From Dickeya chrysanthemi NCPPB 402 (GTDB lineage Bacteria > Pseudomonadota > Gammaproteobacteria > Enterobacterales > Enterobacteriaceae), in contig NZ_CM001974.1 in the NCBI RefSeq assembly GCF_000406105.1, positions 567,685-631,684 of the forward strand: a stretch of DNA of 64,000 bases. The letters run 5' to 3'. The stretch's first letter is position 1. The number at the start of each line of letters is the position of its first letter. Made by a program: the position numbers and the translations under genes. The notes under the pieces are model-generated. The model searched no databases. It saw nothing but the letters and a program-made list of their open reading frames with translations, and was not told where the DNA came from. This document shows positions 33,507 through 43,987 of the stretch, piece by piece.

Positions 33507-34577
33507 ATGAAAATCACATCAATTCAGTATTTGCGCGGGCTGGCTGCTTTGCTTGTAGTCGTAGCGCATAATTCTTCCCTGTTGGTGGGTAACTGGACAA
33601 AGCATATCCCTGGGGCTCTTGGTGTGGATGTTTTTTTTATAATTAGTGGTTTTATTATGACATTCATTACCCACCATACGCCTGATGGTCCGGTTGCATT
33701 TATAGTTAAACGCTTCTTTCGCATATGGCCCGTTTTTTTTCTCGTTTGGCTGCTTTCCTTTATCTTCGTGTACTATGAAAGAAGTTTCAGTCAGATGGCG
33801 TGTACACTTTATTTTTGTCTTCAGGACTATAGCCAGCCGGGTCCAACCTTTGGTTACAGTGCTCTTGGCCCGCCATGGACGTTATCCTACGAAATAATGT
33901 TTTACTTCATTTTTGCCGTTTCAATGAGCATTAGCCATCGCTATCGCAGTTACATCTGCACGTTGGTTTTCGTGGCTGCCATGACAGGTTTTCAATGGTA
34001 TTACAACGGTAGCTTTGATTTCTCATCACAGGTATCGCCAAATATGAGTGTTATACACTGGTGGCAGGCTTGGATTAAGTTGATAAGTAATACCATCGTG
34101 TTTGAATTCATCGCCGGTATGTTGCTGGCTGAATTCATGGTCAGGAGCAGAATCAGCCAGTTTCTTTATCGCAGAATAGTGGCAAAAATAGTATTTACTA
34201 TTGCAATGGTAAGCGCCGTTATTATTGGTCCACAGGTTTTTGGCTTAAGCGGTGGTTTCTGGTTAGCGTTGATTATCATGATTTCGGCTATTCTATTGAG
34301 TGATAATAATGAGACCAAATATAATAGGATACTGACTTTCTTTGGGGATATCTCCTATTCACTTTATCTCGTTCACTATCCTGTAATGGTTTTTTTCAGA
34401 AACTATTTATCAGACACTACTGCATCCACCGAAAGAGTGACAATATTTATCCTCTCTATTGCTATCAGTATCGTAATATCATCAGTTATGTTCATATGGG
34501 TTGAAATGCCTTCAATTCGGTCAGGGAAAAAGATAGCGGGAATTTTATCTACGAGGATGAGATCTTATCAGCCTTGA
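33507..34577 (+). CDS. Acyltransferase family 3 membrane protein
   Basis: A 356-residue integral membrane protein with about ten helices. The N-terminal signature IQYLRGLAALLVVVAHNS carries the conserved Arg and the active-site His (about residue 21). GVDVFFIISGFIM is the second family block. The family O-acetylates or O-acylates surface sugars such as LPS O-antigen, exopolysaccharide or peptidoglycan; the acceptor is unknown. Codon use and low GC differ sharply from its neighbours, and E. coli has other genes here, so horizontal transfer is likely. Confidence 0.88.
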   Translation: MKITSIQYLRGLAALLVVVAHNSSLLVGNWTKHIPGALGVDVFFIISGFIMTFITHHTPDGPVAFIVKRFFRIWPVFFLVWLLSFIFVYYERSFSQMACTLYFCLQDYSQPGPTFGYSALGPPWTLSYEIMFYFIFAVSMSISHRYRSYICTLVFVAAMTGFQWYYNGSFDFSSQVSPNMSVIHWWQAWIKLISNTIVFEFIAGMLLAEFMVRSRISQFLYRRIVAKIVFTIAMVSAVIIGPQVFGLSGGFWLALIIMISAILLSDNNETKYNRILTFFGDISYSLYLVHYPVMVFFRNYLSDTTASTERVTIFILSIAISIVISSVMFIWVEMPSIRSGKKIAGILSTRMRSYQP

Positions 34578-35017
34578 GCTTTAGCTATATTGGCTTGGGG
34601 AGCAGGGAGGATATAGGTATTGCGCTGGTGACAGGTTAGCCTTCCATGGCTCGCAGGCGAGCTTTGGCCGCTGCGTTTCGATTACCTTAAAGGTGTTGCT
34701 GATGCGTTCCAACTGCTCTTAGACGTCTGGCATGCACTTTCTGCTGATGGCAGCGTGCGGGAGTACCTGGCCATGCTTCTTACCCAGCCCCTCTGCCTCG
34801 CGCACTTTCTGTCCACCTTAGTATCCACGTTCGCGAAAATGTCCATGGTAGGGGATAAGACGAGGAATGAAAGGTGGTCTGAACAAGGTGCTTACCTATA
34901 TGTAACTATTTAGTCACATTAATTGCATAACATATGTCTGTATTTGTCATCATTGCGTGAGTACCGAACGGGGAGTCGCGCGAGAACCGGAATGAGAGCA
35001 AGAGGACATAGTCGAGC
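34578..35017. other. 440-bp gap between acyltransferase and phoX-like gene
   Basis: Contains the decayed minus-strand frame described separately and, from about 34890 to 34990, the AT-rich leader of the PhoX-like gene. TATGTCTGTATTTGTCAT at 34933-34950 resembles a Pho box, but its repeat period is 10 instead of 11 bp, so I do not call it. Confidence 0.4.
34581..34846 (-). pseudogene. Decayed reading frame of unknown origin
   Basis: On the minus strand an ATG at 34846 opens MDIFANVDTKVDRK. A shift of frame then gives VREAEGLGKKHGQVLPHAAI and on to MPDV, a stop (34719-34721), then EQLERISNTFKVIETQRP. The pieces read like one coherent basic protein broken by a frameshift and a stop. I do not recognise the family; a remnant of a mobile element or integrated conjugative element gene is a guess. 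Confidence 0.4.
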
Positions 35018-36922
35018 ATGACTGACAAGATTAAGCACCTGAGCGCCGATGCGCTGAATGTCGATCGCCTGAGTAATCCCGCCCGTCGTAAATTGTTAGG
35101 CAATGCGGGCGCGCTGGGACTGGCAGGTTTCCTGGGCGGCGGTATCTGGTCTTTTCCGGTAACGGGATTGGCGGAAGGCCAGCCGGCTGGCAGCAAACTG
35201 TTGGGTTTCAAGGGGATTGCGGCTTCCGCCGAGGATCATATCGTCATTACGCCCGGCTACCGGGCTGAGGTGTTGATCTCCTGGGGCGATCCGCTGGTAG
35301 ATGGCGCCCCGGCGTTCCATGCCGAAGGCAAGAACAGTGCTGCCGATCAGGAAAAACAGTTTGGCGATAACAACGATGGCATGAGTTTTTTCCCGATTGA
35401 TGATCGTCACGGCGTGATGGCGATCAACAACGAATATGTGAACGAGCAGTATCTGTTTGCGCATGGCGGTGCCAAAGCCGCCAGCCTGGAAGATGTCCGT
35501 AAATCTCAGGCGGCGCATGGTGTATCGGTGGTTGCAGTGAAACGCGTCGCGGAATCGGCACGCTGGGAAGTGGAGCGCCCTTCACGTTATAACCGGCGTA
35601 TCACGGTAAATACGGCGATGACGTTCAGCGGCCCGGCGGCGGGTCATGCATTGCTGAAAACCGCCGCCGACCCTCAGGGGATGAACGTGTCAGGCACCTT
35701 CGGCAACTGCGCCAACGGTAAAACGCCTTGGGGCACTTATCTGACTTGTGAAGAGAATTTCGATACTTATTTCGGTACCCGACAAGCCGATTACCAGACA
35801 ACGCCGGAACAGAAGCGCTATACACTCAAAGTTCATGAACCGGAACGCAACTGGGTGGATTTTGACGAGCGTTTTGATGTTGCGAAGCACCCCAACGAAT
35901 TCAACCGGCATGGCTGGATTGTGGAGATCGACCCGCTGAACCCAACGTCCACCCCCGTGAAACGTACTGCGCTGGGGCGCTTTAAGCATGAGAACGCGGC
36001 GGTGACGGTGGCGAAGAGCGGCCATTTGGTGGTGTATATGGGGGATGATGAACGCGGTGAATTCATCTACAAATACGTGTCCAACGGCAAGGTGGATCAT
36101 GCCAATCCCTCGGCTAATTCTCGTTTGCTGGATGACGGCGTGCTGTACGTGGCACAGTTTGACGGCGATGCATCCGGTACGCCGCTGAAAGGCAAAGGGC
36201 ACTGGGTAGCGCTGGAGTTCGGCAAGAATGGATTGACGCCGGAGAACGGATTCAACAGTCAGGCTGAAGTGCTGATCTTTGCCCGTAAGGCGGCTTCGCA
36301 GGTGAATGCGACGCGTATGGATCGCCCGGAATGGATTGCGGTTAATCCACATGATGGCCGCGCCTATTGTACGCTGACCAATAACAGCAAACGCGGTGAA
36401 GAAGGTATGCCGGTTAATGCAGCCAATCCCCGACCGAACAACATCTATGGTCAGATCATTCGCTGGGACGAAAACGGCGATGCGACAGCGGAGGTATTCG
36501 GCTGGGACATGTATGCATTGTGCGGCAACCCGGCAGCGCATCCGGACGGCATTAATCGCGGTACGCCGAATATCACGGTGGAAAACAGTTTCAACAGCCC
36601 CGATGGGTTGGGGTTCGATCACGATGGCCGTTTGTGGATCCTGACCGACGGTAATTACAGCAACAAAGGTGATTTCGTCGGGCAGGGTAATAACCAGATG
36701 TTGGCGGGCGATCCGACCAGCGGCGAGATCCGTCGTTTTATGGTCGGGCCTAAATCCTGTGAGCTAACCGGCATTGCATTTACGTCTGATTACCGCACGA
36801 TGTTCGTGAATGTGCAGCACCCCGGCGAAAAAGGGGATTCGCATTTCCCCAATAACAGCGTGCGGCCTCGTTCATCGGTTGTCATGATCACCCGTGAAGA
36901 TGGCGGTGTGATCGGGGCGTAA
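35018..36922 (+). CDS. PhoX-family secreted phosphatase
   Basis: DUF839/PhoX protein of 634 residues. The N-terminus carries a twin-arginine motif (ARRKLLGNAG, Arg23-Arg24) followed by a hydrophobic stretch to about residue 50, so folded export by Tat to the periplasm is expected. Family blocks include GTFGNCANGKTPWGTYLTCEE (conserved Cys pair), KHENAAV, MGDDERGEFIYKYV and PDGLGFDHDGRLWI. Characterised PhoX enzymes are calcium- and iron-dependent alkaline phosphatases active on phosphomonoesters. Substrate here is not shown. Its GC content is like the core genome, unlike the gene before it. Converges on apaH. Confidence 0.9.
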   Translation: MTDKIKHLSADALNVDRLSNPARRKLLGNAGALGLAGFLGGGIWSFPVTGLAEGQPAGSKLLGFKGIAASAEDHIVITPGYRAEVLISWGDPLVDGAPAFHAEGKNSAADQEKQFGDNNDGMSFFPIDDRHGVMAINNEYVNEQYLFAHGGAKAASLEDVRKSQAAHGVSVVAVKRVAESARWEVERPSRYNRRITVNTAMTFSGPAAGHALLKTAADPQGMNVSGTFGNCANGKTPWGTYLTCEENFDTYFGTRQADYQTTPEQKRYTLKVHEPERNWVDFDERFDVAKHPNEFNRHGWIVEIDPLNPTSTPVKRTALGRFKHENAAVTVAKSGHLVVYMGDDERGEFIYKYVSNGKVDHANPSANSRLLDDGVLYVAQFDGDASGTPLKGKGHWVALEFGKNGLTPENGFNSQAEVLIFARKAASQVNATRMDRPEWIAVNPHDGRAYCTLTNNSKRGEEGMPVNAANPRPNNIYGQIIRWDENGDATAEVFGWDMYALCGNPAAHPDGINRGTPNITVENSFNSPDGLGFDHDGRLWILTDGNYSNKGDFVGQGNNQMLAGDPTSGEIRRFMVGPKSCELTGIAFTSDYRTMFVNVQHPGEKGDSHFPNNSVRPRSSVVMITREDGGVIGA

Positions 36923-36940
36923 TGGCGTGAGGCGTGTTTC

Positions 36941-36961
36941 ACCGGCGGCGATGCCGCCGGT
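36941..36961. terminator. GC-rich hairpin between phoX-like gene and apaH
   Basis: Perfect inverted repeat ACCGGCGGC / GCCGCCGGT with a three-base loop, between converging genes. No T tract on either strand, so terminator activity is doubtful. Confidence 0.4.
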
Positions 36962-36965
36962 CGTA

Positions 36966-37811
36966 TCAGATGATGACGGAGGCCGCATCGGCCTGCGGCG
37001 CCATCAGTGATGGCTGGGTAAAATAGCGCTGATCTTCCCAGCGCAGACAGGTGAGCGCCCCGCCCCAGCAACAGCCGGTATCCAGCGCGTAGATACCTTC
37101 CGGCGTGCCTTTTCCTTCCAGCGATGCCCAGTGGCCGAACGCGATGGCGTATTCGGCTGGAACCGGGCCCGGCAGATCAAACCAGGGTTTGAGCAGCGAC
37201 GGTGCCTGTGACGGCGCCTCTTTACACAGCATATCGAGCTGACCGCCGGAAAAGCAGTAGCGCATGCGGGTAAATACGTTGGTGCTAAAGCGCAGACGTG
37301 CCAGCCCGCTCAGTTCCGGGCTCCAGTGATTCGGCATATCGCCGTACATGGCATCCAGAAACAGTGGGTAACTGTCGCTGCTGAGGATCGCTTCCACTTC
37401 CCGGGCGCACATTTTGGCGGTATCCAGATCCCACTGTGGCGTAATGCCGGCATGGGCCATCACCAGTTTGCGTTCCTCATCCACCTGTAACAGCGGCTGA
37501 CGGCGCAACCAGTTGATCAGGTCGTCCACGTCCGGCGCCGACAACAGCGGATCCAACCGATCCTTGGGTTTATTACGGCTGATACCGGCGTAGACCGCCA
37601 GCAGATGCAAATCGTGGTTGCCGAGTACCAGGCGTACCGCATCACCCAGCGAACGGACATAGCGCAGCACGTCCAGTGAATCCGGGCCGCGGGCAACCAG
37701 ATCACCGGTCAGCCACAGTACGTCGCTCTCGGGATTAAAGGAAACTTGCGCCAGCAGCGCTTTGAGCTCGACGGCGCAGCCGTGAACATCGCCAACAAGA
37801 TAGGTCGCCAT
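36966..37811 (-). CDS. apaH: Diadenosine tetraphosphatase (symmetrical)
   Basis: Hydrolyses Ap4A into two ADP and can remove Np4 caps from RNA 5' ends in E. coli. The 281-residue metallophosphatase shows the motifs [10 protein letters not shown] (residues 8-17), [10 protein letters not shown] (about 37-46) and GNHDLHLL (about 64-71), plus a later His in MAHAGI. Last gene of the leftward lptD-surA-pdxA-rsmA-apaG-apaH unit, six bases after apaG. Confidence 0.96.
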   Translation of the reverse strand: MATYLVGDVHGCAVELKALLAQVSFNPESDVLWLTGDLVARGPDSLDVLRYVRSLGDAVRLVLGNHDLHLLAVYAGISRNKPKDRLDPLLSAPDVDDLINWLRRQPLLQVDEERKLVMAHAGITPQWDLDTAKMCAREVEAILSSDSYPLFLDAMYGDMPNHWSPELSGLARLRFSTNVFTRMRYCFSGGQLDMLCKEAPSQAPSLLKPWFDLPGPVPAEYAIAFGHWASLEGKGTPEGIYALDTGCCWGGALTCLRWEDQRYFTQPSLMAPQADAASVII

Positions 37812-37817
37812 AATCTT

Positions 37818-38195
37818 TCAGTGTATCAGTGAAGGGATGGCCAGACGGAATACCGTAATAGGAACCTGAAATGTTTCACCCTGATGGTCAATCATCTGGT
37901 AGTGGCCTTCCATGGTGCCCATCGGGGTTTCCAGAATAGCACCGCTGGTGTACTGGAATTCGCTGCCCGGTTGGATTACAGGCTGCAGGCCGATTACGCC
38001 TTCACCCTGGACTTCGGTTTGCTTGCCGTTACCGTTGGTAATCACCCAGTAACGGCTAAGCAGCTTGACATCATGACGACCCAGATTGCGGATAGTGATG
38101 GTATACGCGAAGACGAAGCGGCCTTCTTCCGGCTGAGATTGTGCTTCCACATAGAAGCTCTGAACCTGTATACACACTCGGGGCGCATTCATCAT
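37818..38195 (-). CDS. apaG: ApaG protein
   Basis: Small beta-sandwich protein of 125 residues, as in E. coli. [23 protein letters not shown] and [20 protein letters not shown] are hallmark blocks. In E. coli it is tied to Co2+ resistance; the biochemical role is unclear. Lies between rsmA (15 bp) and apaH (6 bp). Confidence 0.95.
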   Translation of the reverse strand: MMNAPRVCIQVQSFYVEAQSQPEEGRFVFAYTITIRNLGRHDVKLLSRYWVITNGNGKQTEVQGEGVIGLQPVIQPGSEFQYTSGAILETPMGTMEGHYQMIDHQGETFQVPITVFRLAIPSLIH

Positions 38196-38210
38196 GACGA
38201 CAACTCCAGC

Positions 38211-39029
38211 TTATTCCTGCGATGTGGGATGCGCGGTCAGCCACTCGGCCAGACGGCAGTATTGCGCAATGGTGACGTTTTCCGCCCGGGCGTTCGGATC
38301 AACTTCCAAAGCGGTTAATTGCTCCGGTGTGAACAGGTTACCCAGGCTGTTACGCAGTGTCTTGCGCCGCTGATTAAAGGCTTCCGTGGTAATCCGGCTC
38401 AAAATACGGGTATCGACGGTCGGATACGGCGACGTCGTGTGCGGCACCAGTCGCACTACCGCAGAATCCACTTTCGGGGCCGGTTTGAAGGCGGTCGGCG
38501 GCACTTCAAGCACCGGAATAACCTGACAATAGTACTGCGCCATTACAGTCAGACGGCCATAAGCCTTGCTGTCCGGCCCTGCGACCAGCCGATTGACCAC
38601 CTCTTTTTGCAACATGAAGTGCATGTCGCGAATAGCCTGAGTATAGCTGAACAGGTGGAACATCAGCGGTGTTGAAATATTATACGGCAGGTTACCAAAA
38701 ACCCGCAGCGGTTGTCCCGCCTGTTGTGACAGTGCGGCGAAATCTACGGTCATCGCATCCTGCTGGATGATGGTCAGTTTATCCCTGAGCGTTGGGTGGA
38801 CTTCCAGTCGGGCGGCCAGATCGCGGTCGAGTTCCACCACGGTAAAGCTGTCGATACGTTCGCCGACCGGAATGGTGAGCGCCCCCAAGCCTGGGCCGAT
38901 TTCCACTATGGCCTGACCCGGCAACGGGTGAATGGCGGAAACAATACTGTCGATCACAAACTGATCGTTGAGAAAATTTTGGCCAAAACGCTTACGGGCG
39001 AAGTGACCTTGATGGACGCGATTATTCAT
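38211..39029 (-). CDS. rsmA: 16S rRNA A1518/A1519 dimethyltransferase
   Basis: KsgA enzyme, which dimethylates two adjacent adenines near the 3' end of 16S rRNA and acts as a late 30S assembly checkpoint. SAM-binding motif [15 protein letters not shown] and the catalytic [10 protein letters not shown] are clear. I start at ATG 39029 ([20 protein letters not shown]) like E. coli; four extra codons upstream are possible. Its start overlaps the pdxA stop by 8 bp. Loss in relatives gives kasugamycin resistance. Confidence 0.96.
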   Translation of the reverse strand: MNNRVHQGHFARKRFGQNFLNDQFVIDSIVSAIHPLPGQAIVEIGPGLGALTIPVGERIDSFTVVELDRDLAARLEVHPTLRDKLTIIQQDAMTVDFAALSQQAGQPLRVFGNLPYNISTPLMFHLFSYTQAIRDMHFMLQKEVVNRLVAGPDSKAYGRLTVMAQYYCQVIPVLEVPPTAFKPAPKVDSAVVRLVPHTTSPYPTVDTRILSRITTEAFNQRRKTLRNSLGNLFTPEQLTALEVDPNARAENVTIAQYCRLAEWLTAHPTSQE

Positions 39030-40023
39030 TACGGTTAGCAATCATATGTAGAGCGAGGTTTAATGCGGTGCGGAAGCTGCCCGGATCGGCCTGGCCGCTA
39101 CCGGCAAGTTCCAGCGCGGTGCCATGGTCGACGGACGTGCGGATAAACGGCAGCCCCAGCGTGATATTGACGGCCCTGCCGAAGCCTTGATATTTCAACA
39201 CGGGCAGGCCCTGATCGTGATACATCGCCAGCACGGCGTCGGCGTGTTCGAGATACTTGGGTTGGAACAAGGTATCGGCCGGCAACGGACCGACCAACTG
39301 GACGCCGGACTGACGAAGTTCATCCAGTGCCGGAATAATGACATCCAGTTCTTCACGTCCCATGTGGCCGCCTTCGCCGGCGTGCGGGTTCAGCCCACAG
39401 ACGTAGATGACCGGCTGGGCGAGGCCGAACTTGCGCTGCAAGTCCTGATGCAGAATGGTGATGACTTCGTGCAGGCTATCACGGGTGACGGCATCCGATA
39501 CCGCTTTTAGCGGCAGATGGGTAGTCGCCAGCGCGACGCGCAGCTCCTCGGTCGCCAGCATCATCACCACGCGCGCGCAGTGGCTGCGCTCGGCGAAAAA
39601 CTCGGTGTGACCGGAAAACGGAATACCCGATTCGTTGATAATGCCCTTGTGCACCGGGCCGGTAATCAACGCGGCGAAGTCGCCATGCAGACAACCGTCG
39701 CAAGCACGGGTTAGCGTATCCAGCACATAGCGGCTGTTCGCCACGTTCAGTTGCCCCGGCACCACGGCGGCGTCGGTGGAAACAGGCAGCAGCGTTAACG
39801 TTCCTGCGATTTGTGGCTGCGCCGCCTGCTGCGGCTGAAATTCACGCAATGTCAGCGGCAGTTTCAGCGTCAGCGCACGGCTTAGCAGCAGCTCTGCGTC
39901 AGCACATACCACCAGCTCCACCGGCCAGTCTTGCTGAGCCAGCGCCACCACTAAATCAGGACCAATCCCGGCGGGTTCGCCGGGGGTGATCACCACTCGC
40001 TGCACCTGCATTTCAGTTGGCAT
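39022..40023 (-). CDS. pdxA: 4-hydroxythreonine-4-phosphate dehydrogenase
   Basis: NAD-dependent enzyme of pyridoxal phosphate synthesis. The 333-residue protein starts [12 protein letters not shown] (residues 13-24). Metal-binding histidines lie in [22 protein letters not shown] and [17 protein letters not shown]. Coupled to surA by an ATG/TGA overlap and to rsmA by an 8-bp overlap. The operon thus ties vitamin B6 synthesis to ribosome and outer-membrane genes, as in E. coli. Confidence 0.96.
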   Translation of the reverse strand: MPTEMQVQRVVITPGEPAGIGPDLVVALAQQDWPVELVVCADAELLLSRALTLKLPLTLREFQPQQAAQPQIAGTLTLLPVSTDAAVVPGQLNVANSRYVLDTLTRACDGCLHGDFAALITGPVHKGIINESGIPFSGHTEFFAERSHCARVVMMLATEELRVALATTHLPLKAVSDAVTRDSLHEVITILHQDLQRKFGLAQPVIYVCGLNPHAGEGGHMGREELDVIIPALDELRQSGVQLVGPLPADTLFQPKYLEHADAVLAMYHDQGLPVLKYQGFGRAVNITLGLPFIRTSVDHGTALELAGSGQADPGSFRTALNLALHMIANRNE

Positions 40024-41315
40024 CAGTTCTGGCCATTCAGGATTTTCACATAAGCCGCGGCGCGTTTTTCCTGTATCCAGGTTTGCGCTTCCTCGGCGAA
40101 TTTACGGTTAAACAACATGCGATAAGCACGTTCTTTCTGCGCCGCGTCGGTCTTGTCCACCTCACGGGTGTCCAGCAGTTGAATCAGGTGCCAGCCGAAA
40201 GAGGAGTGTACCGGCGTGCTGATTTCGCCTTTTTTCAGTTGGGTCAACGCGTCGCGGAACGCCGGGTCATACATCTCCGGCGATGCCCAACCCAGGTCGC
40301 CGCCCTGATTAGCGGTCCCCGGATCCTGTGACAGCTGTTTGGCGGCATTGGCGAAACTGAGTTTGCCGTTCTTGATTTGGCCGGCTACCTCTTCCAGTTT
40401 GGCTCTCGCTTGCGCGTCATTCATGACTACCGACGTCGTCAGCAGGATGTGACGGGCATGCACTTCGGTTACGGAAACGGCTTGAGCACCGCCACGGGTA
40501 TCGTTCACACGCAGGATATGGAAGCCGACGCCGGAACGAATCGGCCCGACGATCTGCCCCTTCTGTGGATTGGTCAAACGCTCGGCGAACAGCGTTGGCA
40601 ATTCCTGCGGACGCCCCCAGCCCATTTGCCCGCCTTTCAACGCTTGCGGATCGGCGGAATAGGTGATGGCCAGTTTGCCGAAATCAGCGCCTTGAGACGC
40701 TTCTTTTACCAGACGATTAGCCAGATTTTCTGCCTTATCAACCTGATCCTGCGTCGGGTTTTCCGGCAACGGCAGCAGAATCTGACTCAGATTGACCTCC
40801 GGGCCGTTTGCTCCCTGGCTGGCGAGCTGCTGCGCCAGTGAGTCCACTTCCTGCGGCAGCACGGTAACGCGGCGGCGCACTTCGCTGTTCCGCACGTCGG
40901 CAATGATCATGTCTTTACGGATTTGGCCGCGGTAAGTGTCAAAGCTGACGCCTTCAGCCGCCAGACGGCTGCGCAATTGGTCGATGCTCATACGGTTTTG
41001 CGCCGCAATGTTGGCAATGGAGCGATCCAGTTGTTCATCAGTGACTTGTACGCCCATCTTCTGCGCCATTTGCAGAATAATATTATCCATGATCAAGCGC
41101 TCCAGAATCTGATGACGGAGCGTAGCGTCGTCCGGTAACTGCTGACCGGCTTCTTGCGCGTTCAGTTTGACGGACTGTAGCAGGCTATTGATATCGCTTT
41201 CCAGAACCACACTGTTGTCGACGACCGCGGCGATCTTGTTGACCTCCTGCGGGGCCGCAAACGCCATGTTGGCACTCAGTGCCAGTCCCAGAACAAGCGC
41301 TCTCCAGTTCTTCAT
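40023..41315 (-). CDS. surA: Periplasmic chaperone/PPIase SurA
   Basis: Main periplasmic chaperone for beta-barrel outer-membrane proteins, including LptD. It has 430 residues. The signal peptide ends near AFAAP (about residue 20-23). An N-terminal chaperone domain follows, then two parvulin-type PPIC domains (about 173-275 and 284-385) with GGQMGWGRP and [11 protein letters not shown]. The gene order lptD-surA-pdxA is conserved. Confidence 0.96.
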   Translation of the reverse strand: MKNWRALVLGLALSANMAFAAPQEVNKIAAVVDNSVVLESDINSLLQSVKLNAQEAGQQLPDDATLRHQILERLIMDNIILQMAQKMGVQVTDEQLDRSIANIAAQNRMSIDQLRSRLAAEGVSFDTYRGQIRKDMIIADVRNSEVRRRVTVLPQEVDSLAQQLASQGANGPEVNLSQILLPLPENPTQDQVDKAENLANRLVKEASQGADFGKLAITYSADPQALKGGQMGWGRPQELPTLFAERLTNPQKGQIVGPIRSGVGFHILRVNDTRGGAQAVSVTEVHARHILLTTSVVMNDAQARAKLEEVAGQIKNGKLSFANAAKQLSQDPGTANQGGDLGWASPEMYDPAFRDALTQLKKGEISTPVHSSFGWHLIQLLDTREVDKTDAAQKERAYRMLFNRKFAEEAQTWIQEKRAAAYVKILNGQN

Positions 41316-41413
41316 ACCTTTCCCGTTAATTTTATCCGCCAGGGCGGGTTAAATGTTTAATCGCTACCGGTCATTAGACGTTTCTTGTCGCCAGAGTTCC
41401 CGGCGTTACATCA

Positions 41414-43801
41414 TCAGAACGCACGCTGGTAAGGCAAAATACCGGTTTTCAGCATTTTTTCCGTTCCCAGGCTGTAATTGCTGCTCAGACCGCGGAGTTC
41501 AAAGCTAAAGCCGAGCTTATTGTCGTAAAGGCTTTTGCTGGTGACATTGTCCCATTTGGTGATTTTGCGCTCATAACCAATGTTGACGGCCCAACAGCAG
41601 GTATTGTATTGCAAGCCCACTAACTGGTCGGCCGGCTGGTTTGCCTTGGTATCATAGTAGTAGGCGCCGACGATGGCCCAACGATCGGACAACGGCCAGC
41701 TGGCGGTTGCGCCTACCTGAGAAATGCCTTGCTGGAAACCAGGGTTGTTTATGGTTGGCAGCGTTGCCTGAATATATTTCGAGCTGGCGAAACGATAGTT
41801 CAACTGGAACATACGTTCGCCGCCGCCGCGGTATTCCAGAACCGCATCGCCGAGCGTGAAATCTTTCAGACGTTCATCGTACTGCGCGCCGCCGCGGATG
41901 CCCCAATTGTCGGCAAACTTCCAGTAGCTGTCGCCCGCCCAGCTCAGGCTGCCACGGTCGTCGTTCTGATCGATGCTCGAATTGGAGCCTGTGCGTGGGT
42001 GATCAAAGTAATAAATCTGCCCCAGAGAGGCATTGAACCGTTCTGTTAACGTATCGTCATACAAGCGCGTCGTCACACCGCTTGATACCTGATTGGCGGA
42101 GGCGATGCGATCCAAACCGCCGAAGGTACGGTCGCGAAAGAGACCGGCATAGTCGGCCTGCAGCAGCGTAGAGTCATAAGCACGAACCGAAGACTGGTCA
42201 CGGTACGGTATATACAGGTATTGCATCCGTGGTTCCAGCGTCTGGGTATAACCTTTCGCCCAATCCATATCGCGCTCAAACACCATCTTACCGTCAGTTT
42301 TAAACTGCGGCATGACACGGTTGACGTTGTCTTTTAGTTGCTGCGCTTCCAATTGCTGGGCGGAGGTATTATTCGGATTGGCCCTGTAGGTATCCAGGTT
42401 TTCCTGCTGATAGTGAGTCGCCATCAGCTTGGCTTCGGTATTCAGACTGGCCCACTGATTTGACATGGGCAACGACAGCGTCGGCTCTATGTGGAATCGA
42501 GTGGCGTCCGGCAGACTCGGATTAACGTTGGTAAATTTGGCAGCCTGGCCATAAAGGTATAAATCAAAGGGGCCGATGTCATTCTGGGCGAAATTGATAT
42601 CCAACTGCGGCATAGCACGGTATACATCGCGATTAGCCAGGTTGCTGAATATTTGATACTGGCGAGTTGATACTGTGGCGTCCCAGTTACGGGTGGCGTA
42701 ACCCAGGCTGAATTTCTGAGTGGCATAGCCGTCAGTGGTGTTGCCGTAGACGGAGTCCAGATCGGTGAAATAGTTCTGATCACTGACCTTGGTATAGTCG
42801 ACATTAATACGCCAGACCTGATCGACTACCCCAGTATGTTGCCAGTGGAACAACCAGCGAGTGTAATCGTCGTCAGGGGCGTAGCCCGATTTTCCAGACA
42901 GCACATCGTTTTTATACTGTTTATCGTTTTGCAACCAGTCGAATTCGACCACGCTAAAACCAAAACGAGACAGATTACGGAATTCGTTCTGCCACTGAGT
43001 GCCGCGATTGGTTTGTACATGCGGCGTGATGGTAGCGTCATAGTCAGGCGCGATATTCCAGTAATAAGGCGTAACCAGCTCAAAGCCATTACTATTGCCG
43101 TATTTAGCGTTGGGGATCAGGAAGCCGGAACGGCGCTTATTGCCAATCGGCATTTGCATGTAAGGGCTATAGAACACCGGGACACCGGCGATGCGGAAAC
43201 GGGCGTTCCAGATTTCCGCCACTTCTTCCTGTCTGTCCTGGATCACTTCCGAACCGACCACACTCCAGCTATCATCACCGGGCAGACAGGACGTAAATGA
43301 ACCATGATCCAGAATGGTGTAACGGTTATTTTCGCGCTGTTTCATTTTGTCGGCGTCGCCACGACCCTGACGCCCGACCATCTGATAGTCGCCGTTTTCG
43401 ACGTCGGTATCTTTGGTATTGAGGTTGGACCAGGCGCGCGGACCTTTCAGGATGACCTGATTGTCATCGTAGTGCACGTTACCGATGGCCGTTACGGTGC
43501 GAATCGGGTCAGCCTGACCGGCCTGTTGCTGTTGATGCAACTGCACCTGATCTGCGGTCAGCACACGGTTACCTTGCTCAATATTGACGTTACCCGTAAA
43601 AACGGCGCTATCCGGGTAGTTCGCCTGAGACTGATCGGCTTTGATGTGCACCGGCAACTGATTGGTATCTCCGGTCACCAGCGGGCGATTATATACGGGA
43701 ACGCCCGACATACACTGAGAGGCGAGATCGGCCAGCGCATGCTGGCTGTACAGCGCCGACCCAATTAATGAGGCCAGCAGGGTTGGAAAACTTTTTTTCA
43801 T
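41414..43801 (-). CDS. lptD: LPS-assembly outer-membrane protein LptD
   Basis: Beta-barrel that, with the lipoprotein LptE, inserts LPS into the outer leaflet; essential in relatives. The 795-residue form begins [14 protein letters not shown], with a signal peptide cut near HALA/D. The disulfide cysteines are present: Cys30 (ASQCMSG), SFTSCLPG, and the NTCCW pair. An in-frame ATG at 43837 would add 12 residues before the signal; I prefer 43801 by comparison with E. coli. Diverges from djlA. SurA, which helps fold it, is encoded next. Confidence 0.96.
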   Translation of the reverse strand: MKKSFPTLLASLIGSALYSQHALADLASQCMSGVPVYNRPLVTGDTNQLPVHIKADQSQANYPDSAVFTGNVNIEQGNRVLTADQVQLHQQQQAGQADPIRTVTAIGNVHYDDNQVILKGPRAWSNLNTKDTDVENGDYQMVGRQGRGDADKMKQRENNRYTILDHGSFTSCLPGDDSWSVVGSEVIQDRQEEVAEIWNARFRIAGVPVFYSPYMQMPIGNKRRSGFLIPNAKYGNSNGFELVTPYYWNIAPDYDATITPHVQTNRGTQWQNEFRNLSRFGFSVVEFDWLQNDKQYKNDVLSGKSGYAPDDDYTRWLFHWQHTGVVDQVWRINVDYTKVSDQNYFTDLDSVYGNTTDGYATQKFSLGYATRNWDATVSTRQYQIFSNLANRDVYRAMPQLDINFAQNDIGPFDLYLYGQAAKFTNVNPSLPDATRFHIEPTLSLPMSNQWASLNTEAKLMATHYQQENLDTYRANPNNTSAQQLEAQQLKDNVNRVMPQFKTDGKMVFERDMDWAKGYTQTLEPRMQYLYIPYRDQSSVRAYDSTLLQADYAGLFRDRTFGGLDRIASANQVSSGVTTRLYDDTLTERFNASLGQIYYFDHPRTGSNSSIDQNDDRGSLSWAGDSYWKFADNWGIRGGAQYDERLKDFTLGDAVLEYRGGGERMFQLNYRFASSKYIQATLPTINNPGFQQGISQVGATASWPLSDRWAIVGAYYYDTKANQPADQLVGLQYNTCCWAVNIGYERKITKWDNVTSKSLYDNKLGFSFELRGLSSNYSLGTEKMLKTGILPYQRAF

Positions 43802-43987
43802 ACGCGGTATCAGGTGTTCCGTCATCAAGGGCATCATGCCGGCAAACGGTCAGAGACTATATCAGTCGCCAGCGTGGCGCCAGCGCAAAATCCCCGCCAT
43901 TTTCTATGCGTTGCCGTTAGGAGCAAAGATAAATGACGGGTATGATAAAGCAATTTTTGGCCGACGGCATGGGGATTTGAGGAGTAT

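Noticed and set aside
34933..34950. Possible Pho box before the PhoX-like gene
   Set aside because: Only the GTC cores repeat, with a 10-bp period instead of 11, and the flanking bases do not match the consensus.
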